Of a stretch of 64,000 bases of DNA, positions 12,176 to 24,554 are shown one piece after another. The translations under genes were made by a program, and so were the position numbers. A model generated the notes under the pieces. The model had not been told where the DNA came from, made no database searches, and saw only the letters and a program-made list of their open reading frames with translations. Each line of letters opens with the position of its first letter. The stretch's first letter is position 1. This DNA comes from Acanthaster planci (Eukaryota; Echinodermata; Asteroidea; Valvatida; Acanthasteridae), in assembly GCF_001949145.1 (NCBI RefSeq), contig NW_019091374.1:1000811-1064810 (forward strand), read 5' to 3'.

Positions 12176-15066
12176 CGCGTATAAAGAATACGGTTCTGGT
12201 ACCGGCAACCGGCAAGTGGTTAAACAGCATTGAAGTCAAGTCCTAGTAAGCAACTCAAAACATGGGTATTGCCAGGATTTTTGCCAAGGGGGGTAGGATT
12301 ATTTGGGCTGGCCGAACACTTATTGGTAGGAAACTGATAAACCATTAACCCTGGAAGGTGATAAATTCTGAAGTAGGTTCCAATAAATGGGTGAGTTTCC
12401 TCCCCTTTCCTCCTTTGTTTTTCATTTCTCGTGCGTCCTCTTAAGTTATTGTCATTTTCCATATTTGGCCATTATTTGTCCTTTATTACTTGTGACCTGA
12501 TTTGTGATGGGATTGATGACAATTCTGCCCAAAAACCGTCCAGAAAAAAAAAGGTTGGGATAGTGAAAATGTCTTCTTGAGAATTCTGAGGCGCAGCGCA
12601 GATTTTTGGCCCACTATTTTTCAACGCTTAAACTGTTGAAACTAAAGTATATTTATTGAAGTAACTGGTGACCTTGCAAGTTGATTGAACAAGAGTCAAG
12701 TAGGCCTATTCACCCCCTCCTAGCTGATTCATCAAGATTTAATAATTGGAAAGGTCTTAATGGTATATACAAAACATACTAACAACACCATTAAACATGA
12801 AGACAACGGTTTTCCTAACCTACTTTCTTCTCAAGGCTTTAAGACTTAGACAATGCACCTACACAAACACCACAACAGATTTACAATGGACTAAATATAG
12901 GATGATGGCAGGTACAACTTGGGATTCAACAGAAGATGTCGAACACAGCACTGCCGTGGATGCAAAAAAAGGGACTCTTCTCCAGGCTAAAACAAGACAC
13001 GTCAATTTCATTCCAAACACCGAGTAATGAGCATATTGATGTTGATTACAAAATAAACAAAACAAAAACACTCCTTGATGTTGATGATCACGATACCCTC
13101 ACAGATGAACTAATCCCCGCTTCTCAGTGATTAACTGCTCTAGTAACAAGCACGCCACAGTAACAATGCTCCACAATGCACCCACAGCAGTACACAGACA
13201 TGTGCACTCCATGCTATCTGCTCTGTTCATATATCCTGGTCACCCGGACGCAAGTAGGAAAAACACATGCATGCGAGTCCCCTTTACAAATGTTTTGGAC
13301 ATACGCAGATGGATAAAAAGTTGCAAAAGCCTCGCTAACTGACCACTTACACACACCCCTTGTCAGACTGTCACAAAGTATATTGCCCAGCTGAGCATCA
13401 CCCAGTCAAAGACTTTTCAACTTTGAGATAATCTCTTTCAAAATGTGGTCATGGAAATATGCAGCAGTGCTGGACTCATAATAGTCACTGTGATCATATA
13501 TCACAGGATGAGTCTCAGGCCATTGGTTTTGAGAAATTTGGTTATTGGTTTGCATAATACAGAGCTGTTTGTTTTGATGCATATTTCAATCTGTCTTCCT
13601 GATACAAACAGTATTCCAGCGTAAAACATCATAATGGTTCCTAATACACACCGGTTCCTTGCAACTCATTCTGTAAGGTTGGGTTCTATTTAGAATTTGA
13701 TTTTTAACCACAAAAGAAATTGATTTCATTGGACCTCTTCACAATTTCATGTTTTACAAATCTCAAATATTATTGGTGTAAGCTACGGTCAGGGGTCTCT
13801 TCTGGACATCCAGTATTAAAGAATGACATAAAAGCCACTTGAACAGGCCAGGCATGAGACTGCCACTTGAGTTATCTCACGGGAGCCACTCAAGCCCACC
13901 CAAAGGAATCACAACTTCCCTGGTTTTCACTGATCCCTATCAATGACAGTGCACCTGTAACAGTGAAATGTCATTCACTGTGTAATTATCTGTCATAATG
14001 GCATGTATATTGCACTATTGAACAGACTTTGTATGGAAACAAGCTGCTTTAGCTGCAATAAAGGACAAGCATATACAGGCTAAAAAGGCTGTAAACTATT
14101 AACCGTTTTCCCCCTGTACTGGTAGGTTTTTTTTCATGGGAGGGTGCACTCTGTAAAATTAAGAAAATGTTTCTGCTACAGATTGAAAGCTGTCCCTCAT
14201 TTTGGAAGGAGTGATGATCACAAATGTGCTAGAGATAGGAAGAAACTAGCTGAAGCTGCAATAAGTGTATGAAGTTTGCGATCACAAAGTCTCTGACAAA
14301 TACCCAACTTGGCAAGTGTTCGTGGTGATATGGTAACTGTGTTTTGTAAGCTAGTACACCCTCGCTTCTAATCTGATACTTTGCAGCAGGAAATAAAACT
14401 CATCGCTACCCTGTCCCCAATGGCAGTTGTGGTGCAGTTTGGAGTGGAGTGGTGGGGCGGGAAAATGAAGATGACAAAAAAAAAACAAACGGCTTGTTTG
14501 GTCGCCCTGTGAATTGCTTGATCGTTGCATGATTGGTCAATCTTGTTGGTAATTCTGGTATCCGTCAAATGCCTTTTCTTTCTAATTTGCAGTTGTGGAG
14601 GACTGTTTTAAAAAAAGCAAACTTAGAGATGTTACACAGGATCAATTGACAGTGCTCCATTATTGTGCTATCATGCCGACTGATCACGACAAACATATAC
14701 ATCAGCATGCATAAAAAGCTTCCCCCAATCAACTAGTGTATTACTGTGCATACAGTCCTGTTTCATCCCACTATGCAGCCAAGGCAAGCAGATGTTACTG
14801 TACACGTGGCCACTATCTTTCTCACTGGGTTTACACGGCTTCATCAAAGAGGATGGACACACTATTAAGGGGACATTTTTCCTCTTCTAGAGGGCCAAAT
14901 TTTTGTCAAGTAAACTAATCCTGTGCTTGGTCCCAGGGAGAGTCAAACGGACAAAGATGCCTTGTCCTCAGAGGTACAGCACTTTACAATTATTTTGGAG
15001 TAAACCAAAACAGCTCTGAATTAAGACTGTGACAAAGACACGACAGACATACGTGAGAAGCAGGTG

Positions 15067-15130
15067 GGGGCTGCCTGTGATAAGCGGGGTGGGGCTGCCT
15101 GTGATAAGCGGGGTGGGGCTGCCTATGATC
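15067..15130. repeat. 24-bp tandem repeat, about 2.6 copies
   Basis: The unit begins GGGGCTGCCTGTGATAAGCG and ends GGGT; it starts at 15067, 15091 and 15115. On the transcript strand each unit carries a pyrimidine-rich stretch ending TTATCACAG, which resembles a 3' splice site. It lies about 170 nt downstream of the candidate microexon. Confidence 0.9.
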
Positions 15131-15298
15131 ATCAGCAAGGTTTGAGGCGTGATTGTCCACTGCTGGCTGCTCACGAAGTCCTCAATTTTGCCAACAGGCG
15201 AGGTGATGGGATGCAGGTCGTTAAAGGGTGGGGGTTGCTGCTGAGCAGGCAGTGGGTGTGGCGGCAGCATGTGGGTGGGGTGTGAGAAATGGTCTTAC

Positions 15299-15325
15299 CT
15301 GTGCCTGTTGCTTCTGGGTTGGACA
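15299..15325 (-). CDS. KCNQ: Candidate 27-nt KCNQ microexon
   Basis: This is a 27-nt segment with a pyrimidine-rich acceptor (TTTTCATTTTATCAG) and a consensus donor (CACAG|GTAAGA). Its length is a multiple of three and it fits the phase of both neighbours: AA from the helix A exon plus its first T gives Asn, and its last AG plus the T of the linker exon gives Ser. It would add nine residues, giving the run NVQPRSNRHSSFRTN across the junctions, with no stop. It lies in the A-B linker, a known alternative-splicing hot spot of KCNQ genes. No homologous sequence is recognised, so the evidence is splice sites and phase only; a chance match is possible. Confidence 0.6.
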
Positions 15326-16834
15326 CTGATAAAATGAAAATGGCATTGGAATGTACATTATGATGGATTGGATCATTTACACGGACATGCCACTTTTATG
15401 AAAAGGCACGTCATACCAATGGTCGGTAAGAACAAAAATTTCAACAGCTAAACAATTTTTCTACATTGGGACATCTCTCAAAATTTGAAGTCTTGGAAGA
15501 AATGTCACAAAAGTCTCTCATCCAGCCCGAGGATTGCACAAAAGTGTGGCCACTGAAAATATATAGCAATGCATGGTCCTATGCATGGTTTCATTTTTTA
15601 AATGCTTCAACATTCACCAGCAGTATATATTTACTTAAATGGCCGAGAATTGAATTAAAAAATGTACAACAACCAACGGATCAAAACATAGCATCTGAGC
15701 CACAACTAAAGAGAGCTGCAACCGATCACTGCTGTCCCACAGGTGGACACAAAATGGATGCCACAGGCAATGATGCAGGCAGTCTTCAGGTTATCCATCA
15801 AGTGAAGCCATTTTGTGTCCCTGGGAAACTATTTGTCACATTGAGGCAGTTCGGTATTCCCAATACAAATGCACACATCAAGGTTTGACACGTTTCTCCT
15901 CCGGGTAAACAATCTATCACAAAATCTATCTGTGCAAAAATTGGCATGGGTTACCAATTGTAAATATCTAATTTTTTCCCTCACCAGCACAATATTCAGA
16001 AAACTTTGGACTTTACCACACTTGACAGTTTCATAAGTCCAAAAGCAGCCAAATTGTTTTGGCAGTCCCTTTTTTCATCCATGTAAAATGCAGATTTGGT
16101 TAGCATTGCAGATACAGACTTGTGTACAATCATCCACTTTAATGATGCGAAAGTTCAAATTATTATATCATTATGACTTATGTGTGTACGCAACGTGTAC
16201 AACAAATAGGCAAAGCTATGCAGTGTCCAAATTATTGGGATACGGCTGAAAATTACACACAAATTAATTGGGAAATGATTTGGCTGCTAGCCAGTGGTTG
16301 AAATTGATGCAGGCATGATGCCAAGACAGACCACAGCAAGAAATTATAGCGCCATCTGTTGGCCAATGATAGTGGGCTGGTTCTTATTTGGATCATTGCC
16401 CCTCCCCCTTTTTTCCTTCCAGGAAAAAAAGGGGTTTGTTATAACTGGCTGTGTGACCAGGGTAATTGATACCAGAAAACTCAGTTTTTAAGGTGGGAAA
16501 TGGAAAACAAGAAGAGAGAATTAATGCAGAAATTGGACATAACCACCCATTTTGATTTCTTTGATCTCAGCTTTCAGTTGAGATTTCAATGAAAAAGTTC
16601 GAACTCAAACTGAACGAGTGGATATTCCAACAGCGCATGCCCTAAATGAAGTTGTCCCGGGTCATTCAGAGGTCATGGAGGTCTACCCAATCAGTGTGGC
16701 CCTTAGCAGATTCATGCAGTGCTTTGTTCCTGAATGACCTTGCTTTTTTAACTCATAGGAAAAGGACTAGGGGGGGTTCATTAGAGCTCCTTACAGCCTT
16801 GAATATGAGTTAGCATCAGTTCCAGGGTACTCAC
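15326..16834 (-). other. KCNQ intron between helix A exon and microexon
   Basis: About 1.5 kb. A plus-strand open frame of 140 codons (15466-15888) has no recognisable similarity and AT-rich codons; it is likely chance. Nothing else seen. Confidence 0.7.
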
Positions 16835-16929
16835 TTGTTATTGGTGGGACTCTGGACAGGTTTTAAGTGTGGCTTCCACGTGGCCATGGAACATGAATTA
16901 GGATCGGCTGCATAACATCTCCACAGGCA
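16835..16929 (-). CDS. KCNQ: KCNQ exon: helix A (calmodulin-binding IQ region)
   Basis: The exon is 95 nt, residues 214-244 plus two bases (AA) of codon 245. The acceptor is TTTCTTGCAG and the donor AA|GTGAGT. It encodes [18 protein letters not shown] followed by [13 protein letters not shown]. Together with LIQ of the previous exon it makes the IQ motif IQxxWR in helix A, where the C-lobe of calmodulin sits in Kv7 channels. The ATWKPHLK segment is close to KCNQ5 as I remember it. The end phase (2) fits both the microexon at 15299-15325 and the linker exon at 10465, so the microexon could be included or skipped. Confidence 0.95.
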
Positions 16930-17330
16930 CTGCAAGAAAGCAGTAAACTAAAGCTTTACAATATAACCTGGGGATGTAAACAGCCAAATCACAGTCTTCA
17001 ATGTTGCTAGGTGGGGTTCTTTTTTTCAGGGAACAAAAAAGAGTCATAAACTATTTTGTTCTTTACCCATGCACTTCAAAATGAGTTGGTTATTGATGCA
17101 ATAAAAGAACCTAATTGAAGTAAGCCAAAGAAAATTCGGAGAGCTTTTATGGGGAAAACAATTCGTATCTTGAGGGAGGGGATGATCTTTGCATGACAAA
17201 AGAAACCATCCCAGGACCCCACGGATGTATTCTGAACTGGAGGTGGACAAGATGGGGAGAGGCAGACAGAATCCGATGGGTGCTTCAGCAATCCTGGCTC
17301 AATGCCTTCCCTTCAGATTGCATGGCCCAC
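16930..17330 (-). other. KCNQ intron, no features
   Basis: A 401-bp intron with consensus ends. Nothing else is seen in it. Confidence 0.85.
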
Positions 17331-17426
17331 CTGTATAAGCATGGCTGCTGGATGCCGCCTCCTGGCAAAATGCTTCTGCCTCTGCTGCTGCTGGACTTGC
17401 AAGGCAAAGCCTGAACCCAGGATACC
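17331..17426 (-). CDS. KCNQ: KCNQ exon: end of S6 and start of helix A
   Basis: The exon is 96 nt, residues 182-213, phase 0 on both sides. The acceptor is CTTCTCACAG and the donor CAG|GTGGGC. It encodes [20 protein letters not shown], then [12 protein letters not shown]. The PAG/GSGFAL part ends the S6 gate; the QQQQRQKHF and RRR stretch is the start of the cytoplasmic tail where PIP2 and calmodulin act in the family. LIQ at the exon end is the first half of the IQ-type calmodulin motif, completed in the next exon. The exon length is identical to the vertebrate one. It is too short to show up as a long open frame. Confidence 0.96.
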
Positions 17427-19043
17427 CTGTGAGAAGGAAGTCAGCACGAGGTGAGGATTAGGAGAGCTAGACAGCCACAGCCTTTGAATCTTTTGGCATT
17501 AGTACTACGCTGCATTTTCCTGAACTAATTCACTGGTGAATTACAAAATGTAAAGGGAACTCCTGTTGTCCGTTGTCTCTGGTGATACATGGAGTTTTAA
17601 GAAGCCATTTCGGTAGTGCAATGACTAATGCTTGAACTCACAAGAGATTTATGCTACTGGTCATGGACAGTTGCTTCATGGCCTTTTTGAATTAGGTTGG
17701 CCAAGTCTAAATTACTTGGCCTACCTTCTTGGCTGCCTTACAGAATGATGTCTGATCTGATTGAAATTTTAAGTTGGCAATAGCCACATCTGGTGTCAGC
17801 TCACAGTGAAAGACTGCTATCTGCTTGTTGTTAAAACTCAAACTGTTTCTGACAACATCATCTGACATGAACAAAATGAACAACTTGCAGGTCCAACAAA
17901 ATCACCTGCACGAAAAATGCTCAAAACAAACCGATACATGTACAGCTACTGGTCTGGCGCTTACTGTAAACCCCCCCCCCAAAAAAATGCACTCCTGGAC
18001 TTTAAAAGCCAAAGACCTGGAGCACATTTAATTCATTCTGTGCAGCGGTATGGGGCTCCTGATTCCAATTAATGACTGCTGCACCAAAGTCATATTCAGG
18101 ACAGTGCCGGAAGCACAAGGCTGTGTGGCATGGCCAATGTGGCACTCATCTCTTATTCATCAGGATGTAGTCCATGCACAGCTGTGCCTTAGGAATCATC
18201 CGACGATCCTGAGGCTAATGAACCTCCTCACCAACCACGCACTTCACAAGACATTTGAACTGGCGATTTCTAGACAATATTTTTGATGAGGACTACCGGG
18301 GAGAGGAAGTTCTTTAAGCTGCTTTGGAACTTAGTGGCAGTCACACAGGCGATGAACCCAGTGACACTGTTCTCTATATGTGCCTTGTAATGCTTTCTCT
18401 ACAGAGCTTTAGACTGTATCATGGAAATTCCTTCAAAATGTAGAAAACGCTCTTCGTGAATATTATTCCGTGCTGGACAAGAAGTTACCTTTTACCTTGA
18501 TAATGGAATGCAGCATGTATTCTGATGCTAAAATAATAGTAATCAGGGATGTGATCCAATGCACTACTACTGCCAGAAAGCTTTGCCCGTAATTTGGGAA
18601 ATCCATCTGGTTGGAATAATCTTTGTAAGAATATGACCGTAAAATTGAGAGGAGGCAGTAGCAGTGTGCACATTGCTTTTCAAAATTCAACAAAAGTGAG
18701 TCTTTGAGAATATCTTAAACTTCTGGCAATTATCATGAGGGGGCTGAAAGTGAAATAAACAAAGTTGACTTCAGTATTTTTCACCCTGTACAGAAAATAA
18801 ACAAGGGGTGTCCAAGTAGTCCAGATGTTCAACGTTTGGTTACATATTAAATATTTCAATGTTGGTACACCCTAGTGATGTCTGCCTGCCATAGTATGCC
18901 ACACAACATGAAAAGACTATTGTTTGATTCCTAAATGAAACTCCTGAAAAGTCTGAAATCACTTCTGCTAATTCTGCTGAAATAGAACAAGATGACTACT
19001 CTAAATGCAAGGCCCGAAAGTTATGGACAGAATTTGAGCTCAC
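17427..19043 (-). other. KCNQ intron between pore and S6 exons
   Basis: About 1.6 kb of AT-rich intron with a short C9/A7 homopolymer run near 17975. No exon or repeat recognised. Confidence 0.8.
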
Positions 19044-19154
19044 CGCTGGAAGTGCGAAAAAAGACACCCCGAGCACAGCTAAGATGGCAGCTGACAGCTT
19101 CCCTGCCCAACTCTCTGGTGTCTTGTCACCGTAACCTACTGTCGTTAAAGTAAC
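19044..19154 (-). CDS. KCNQ: KCNQ exon: selectivity filter and first half of S6
   Basis: The exon is 111 nt, residues 145-181, phase 0. The acceptor is TTACCTGCAG and the donor GCG|GTGAGC. It reads [20 protein letters not shown], then [17 protein letters not shown]. Residues 149-154, TTVGYGD in context, form the K+ selectivity filter. Family members normally have TIGYGD here, so Val 150 is a departure. Thr follows GYGDK, as in KCNQ4/5-type outer mouths; KCNQ2 has Tyr there and is more sensitive to external TEA. FALPA is the start of the S6 gate region and runs on in the next exon as GILGSG. Confidence 0.97.
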
Positions 19155-19609
19155 CTGCAGGTAACAGAAACCAAGGAAGACCAATATGAGATAAGTGCTG
19201 AGGAAAGAAAGCTGCTAACTAAGAGATGAAGTCAACCTGCTGATCAGGCCATGTGATCCAGGCTTGGAGTCACCCCACAGCTCCACTGTCGAACTCCACC
19301 CGCAACATTTGACCCATCAAGATACATGTAGGGTGCACTGCCTAGCACCTGCTATAGTTCATGCGCGGGAATCAAAGTCAGCTGAATGGTGCTGACTGCA
19401 AGATCAGTTTACCAATTTTAACCCCCCTGCCAGTTTCACGAGTACCCTTCAAATCGTGAATGTGCAGGCAACGCATGGCACGTTCTCAGTGCTTGAACAA
19501 ATCTGGGCCATCAAGTAGCTAGCAGCCAGGTAACAGTGAATGAGCACTGCAGAACGAATGTCCTTCAGATCATGTGCTCATGGGCCGGTGTACACCAAAA
19601 ATACATCTT

Positions 19610-19815
19610 TTACTTTATTTGCTGTCATTTTATGAAACTGACCAATTTGGGGTATTGTAATTTATTGCGGCTATCAAGCCACTGACTTTATAACACTGTC
19701 TTTCAAAATCACATGATTATGGGTAATTACCTTTTTGCTTTACTTGCAGTACTTTTATAAATTGACCAATTTAGGGAATTGTAATTTATTGCAGCTATCA
19801 ATCCATTGATTGGTT
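19610..19815. repeat. Direct repeat, two copies offset by 124 bp
   Basis: Copy 1 has GACCAATTTGGGGTATTGTA then ATTTATTGCGGCTATCAAGCC; copy 2 has GACCAATTTAGGGAATTGTA then ATTTATTGCAGCTATCAATCC. Flanking TTTTGCTTTACTTGCAGT and TTTTACTTTATTTGCTGT also correspond. A diverged tandem duplication. Confidence 0.85.
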
Positions 19816-20003
19816 TTATGTACGGGAAGGTAAGGGCCAAGAATAGTTAACATGTACCGTGCGTGCCTCTGCACCAATTTTCCCATGCACAGATTCCCTG
19901 ACATTGTTTCATTTTATGTAACAGGTTTTGCTCTACTCAACGTATATATTGATAAACACTGTATGATCAGTGCTTGTCCGAGAGCATGCGAAAAAATTCA
20001 CAA

Positions 20004-20082
20004 GCTTACTCGGGTGGGACTCGAACCCACGACCTCCTGCTTACTAGTGCAGACGTCTCAACCACTTGACCACAGAGCTTGC
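20004..20082 (-). mobile_element. tRNA-derived SINE head (Thr-like)
   Basis: The minus strand reads TCTGTGGTCAAGTGGTTGAG (A-box region), an anticodon-arm-like CTGCACTAGTAAGCAG, and GTGGGTTCGAGTCCCAC (perfect T arm with B box GGTTCGAGTCC). The anticodon region resembles tRNA-Thr(AGT), but the loop has one base too many and the acceptor strands do not pair, so a working tRNA gene is unlikely. A SINE or tRNA pseudogene is the best reading; the body would continue below 20004. Confidence 0.7.
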
Positions 20083-23000
20083 CGGGGTCGGCTGGCCGGT
20101 CCGAGTCAGGTGAAGCAGCGGGTACTGCGAACTATTTTCAAGATGTATTTTTTGCGTTGGGGAGATGTTAACATTTTTGCAACACACGGCAAACAACTGC
20201 GTGATGAGTTTTTCTCAGACACAGTTTCTGTGCATTTTTACACTCTTCATTTTATGAAAATAATCTGGCATCCTCTTAGTGGTGGAAAGTGCCATTCTTT
20301 AAACATTTAAAATTGTCTAGTTTGTGGACAGCAGCTGATGCTTTGCGGTGATGTATCTTGCATTTTTTTAGTAAAATTGGGTTGAAGTGTATTTGGGGAA
20401 AAGTGAGGGCGCTCTTTTCACATGTGCAAAATGCAGCTTAAGTGGGTGGATCATTTTTGAGATAGCATGATGTACGTTTAGTACTAAACTTTGTATCTGT
20501 GCCAAGTCATTCATGAAAATAGCGCATGTGCTTCATACATCAATGTGTCAACATCACCTCATGTGGTAAAATGCTGTATCTGTAACATACACTACTTCAC
20601 CAAAAAATCTTTTCAATGTTTGGTGCCACCCTGCTTGCACTGGTATATATTAAGATACCTCAGGACCTCTACGCTCACAATCTTTGAGGAAGGCCTACTC
20701 CTCGGAAAAATGATGTATCTTTTAAAAGATGCCCTTTACATTGTTTATGAGGTAAATAAAGCAGAATGACATATTCAATCAATAACAAAAACTGCTAAAT
20801 TACTCAAAGAAGTTACTCAAAGTATTCGCTTGAAAACAAGAAAAGGGCAGCACCTCAAACTTTAAAGCGAACTATCTCAAAAGAAACTTTTTCAAAGATA
20901 CATCAATTCTCCAAATGAGGATCGCACTGATCAGCTCATAGGTTTTTCTATTGAAGCTGTGGGCCCAAAAATTGCTCAGTGAGAACATTTCTGTGAAGGG
21001 GTTCCTCACTGCTCTTTGTACTAAACTATAATATATCAACAACAAAAATCCAGTGAAATATTTTTAATGCACAAATTGATGCAACCTTCAGGTTTCCTTC
21101 TTTGGAAAACATTACAGTTTTGCTCATGAATATGCAAAATTGTAACAGCATAAAAACCCAAATAGCACCAAGATACCTATTAAAATAACAAAACAAAATT
21201 AGAAACTCAAATTAATTGAAATACGATGCGCATAATCAAAGAATGCAGCAAAAGAATATGCACTGAATGGGCTCTTTAAAATTCCTGGTCCAAGCACATT
21301 TGCCAACAAGCTAGTACAATCGAAAGTGCCCGGCCACATTTCATTTAATCTCATTTGCACCATTCTTTAAAGAACTGACACAGCAACCCATTAAGCAACG
21401 TTGCCGGAGGTAGCTACAAGACCCCCCCCCAGAAGAGAACAATTTCCATGAGAAAGATACCTCCCCAAAGAAAAAATATAAATAAGAGACAAAACACTGT
21501 CAGCGTCAGTCAACCTCAGGGAAATCCTCCATCTAGGCTTTGAAAAACGGCACTCCAACACTAAGCCTATACAAATGGAGATGGCGTTGACAAAAACCGA
21601 TAAAAGCAGATCAACAACCAGTGTTGGCAATTCCAATTCCCACTTGAGCTACAGAGCCGTCACTTCTAAATGCAAAAAAACCTGGCAAATACCAACAAAA
21701 TGGGGAGTTTACTCAAAGGAAATGGGACAAAATATGTAACTGGGCCATTGGCGTCACTTTACGGTAGGTGTTTAAGCTGGAAGAAATACGTACTGCACAG
21801 TCTTGTCTGTGACTGAATACACTGCGCAATGCTGGTGTATACATATAAATGTGAACTCTAAGTGGCTAATTCAGAGAGTGATGTTTACCAGCATGTCAAT
21901 GTGTAAAATGCAGCCATTCCACGGGCCGAAGACTACAGCTATGTACGTCTGAGTTTCCATCATGCACTTTGACTTTGACTTTAAAAGTTTCCGGTGTTAT
22001 CCGAAAACAATGCAATCACCTGATTAATGCTGGCCTAAAATGTTTATCAAATGGGAAGACCGCACTATGTGGGAAGTAGACAGACTGTTTTCAATTGCAG
22101 ATGATTACTGCTTTGGGAAATCAGGAAGGCATATCTCAAATCCTAGTAATAATGCGACCTGCTGACTGGACGAATCGGCCACTGAAATGAAATTTTTCAC
22201 ACTGTTCCCTGCACAGAACAACATCAGCATTAACCGGTGCACACATGGCCACAAACAGGTTGGTACACATACAGGCACAATGAAAGTTCAATCAGAACAT
22301 CTCAAGAGCGTGAGCTAAAGCCAATTTTTTGAGGAAAAGAAAACAAAACACAACATCACTTTCACTGTAATCTTTAGTTCTAGCAGACATACACCGATGC
22401 TTGCATGACTGTGCACATTATATTTCCATATAGCTGTGTCACTATGGTAGACAATGAATATCTGCCTCTAAAGTATTTGTGTCTGGTTTTTCAATCTCTA
22501 TGAAATGGATGAGAGCATTTGGCAACTCAGTGAAACTGGCATTACAGTTTCAATATTTATTCTTCAAAAATGTGACAATACTGGTACATAATGCTGCCGG
22601 TGGATTGCCCATATATGCCTACACAAGCAGTAATCTGTTGTCTCAGGCAACAGAACAAGAGAGATTTAAAATAAAAACAAATTTGCCGATAACAGTGTGA
22701 AAACAATGTCTTGTCTCAACTTCCCATTATAAATGTACACTTTTAAGTAAACATGTCACTTCCACCTTCTTTTGGGGGGAAAACGCTGAAAGAGTTTGCG
22801 ATCATTTCGAAAAACTAAGGAGACAACTGTAAACAAATGGGACATGATTACTAATTGCAAGACAAAGGCACCACATTTTCTCTTTTCCTCTGTAAAACTA
22901 TTCCTGATGCTGCAAAAATCCAGTCCGAAATGTCATGTAGATATGAACCGACACAGTCTCAAAACATTAGTTGCCAGCGAGAATTTCCGCCGGAAAGGTC

Positions 23001-24554
23001 TCAGGCCCACCGAGCATCAAATATTCATCGCCCTTCTGTTTCTTCCCACTTAGAAGATCTGCATGTTGTAGGTCTCTTCAATGCCCACACACAATACACA
23101 AATATGTGACTACCCCCCCCGCCCCCGCCTTCATAACCAGGTACTGCAGTAGTGGTTTGGAACATTAATCGCTGGTTTGAAAGATGCCTTGTTTCCAGGC
23201 TCTACTCTCCATTAGCAGACCCTGGGAGAGGAGGGCACCGTTACAAATTCTGATTGTCAAGGAAAAAAATTGCATACCTGGTAGTTTTGGTTCAGGACCT
23301 GAATTCTATATTTCATATCTGTTCAAGCGCTGCTCTATTATGCTGGCCTTAGCAATAAGGCTGGCATTTTAAGACTTTCGTTGTGTTATGAAATGTGCAG
23401 ACTCTGATCAATACAGTTTTAGAAATAATATAGCAAAATTTTAATCATTTTTTCCAGATGCGAGATATTTTGGAGAAGTATTCAATTCTTTTTCTCACGA
23501 CACAATGCTGAGAGTGGACATAAATAAAAAGCATGCCGCAAATGGCACTTAAAGCCTCTGGTCTTCATTTTGACATTTCAGACTATTTTTCTCTTTTTGT
23601 AAAGAGGTGAAAAAAAATCAACATTGTGTACTAGTGAGCCCTCATCAATAACTCGAACAGCTTTACAATTTTCACTCATTATTTTCAATAGCCTATCCAA
23701 ACTTTCAGCCCCTGTTGTTTCTGCAATTGGGTCACTGCACTAGCTGGCGAATAGCACTGTCCTAACAAATACTATCAAGAGGGACCATCACGCAGACAGA
23801 ACCACTTAACGTTAAACCCATACCAAGGAGGCAAGCTTGCTCACTTAATCCATCTTCATTCACGTTGTCCTTCCAATGGGAACATTTATGCATATAACAA
23901 ATCATTTTCATTTGAACATGTGTGTTTGATAAATGCTTTCTGAAGTCCACTCAGGAAAAACACATCCATTAATTTTTGGAGCTCTCCCAGACAATTTCAA
24001 TGTAACCCCATCCATCTGTGCCCTGTGGCTTTACAGTTGATCCCTGGTGGCATTCGTTCCCATCCCATTTCTTGTTCTTTTATTCTTCTGTCCGTCTCTA
24101 ATTTTTTTTCCGCAATTTCCAATGCTTCTGAGGCCCATTCTCCATTCTTACACTTGTTTATGTCGAAACTGTAATGAAATAAGTGCGACCCAGATCTTGT
24201 ACCTGAAGTGGAACTGCGGTTCTTTTCTCCGCTTGGGGGATGATCGAGCGCGCCAGCAGCAATTTTATTTGAGGTTGGACGAAGGGTGGAAAGGTTAGTG
24301 TATGACTAGGGCAGGAATTAATGTAAGGAATGGGATTTAGGCACTATGATTAAGAAAAAGCAAAAAAAAAGTTATACTCTAATGCGAGGGAGCAGGTTAC
24401 TTGCTATTACTAAACCAAACTGCTTTCCCCTGAGGATAAAAAAGATCTTACAACCATCTCACTAAAACATTATTTTTTGGATATACGTATACTTCTCAAC
24501 TGCATGGAATACCTTCTTCGTCTGGAGGATGGGGGATTGGTTACAATGACTTAC

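Larger units (their letters stand above)
10466..15298 (-). other. KCNQ intron between microexon and linker exon
   Basis: Mostly unremarkable AT-rich intron. It holds the assembly gap (11585-11935), one copy of a dispersed repeat (11938-12175) and a 24-bp tandem repeat (15067-15130). No further exon was recognised, but small alternative exons like the 27-nt one cannot be excluded. Confidence 0.7.
19155..24554 (-). other. KCNQ intron between S5 and pore exons
   Basis: About 5.4 kb. It holds a 124-bp spaced direct repeat (19610-19815) and a tRNA-derived SINE head (20004-20082). The rest, including a purine/pyrimidine-homopolymer-rich part near 21420 and 23110, shows no coding signal. Confidence 0.8.

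Noticed and set aside
14968-15270. Proline-rich minus frame (PPHPLPAQQQPPPF...) as a KCNQ exon
   Set aside because: It is open and protein-like in part, but it lies just after a consensus donor and runs into the 24-bp tandem repeat; no acceptor at a sensible phase was found.
20004-20082. Functional tRNA-Thr gene
   Set aside because: The acceptor strands do not pair and the anticodon loop has 8 bases, so a SINE or pseudogene fits better.
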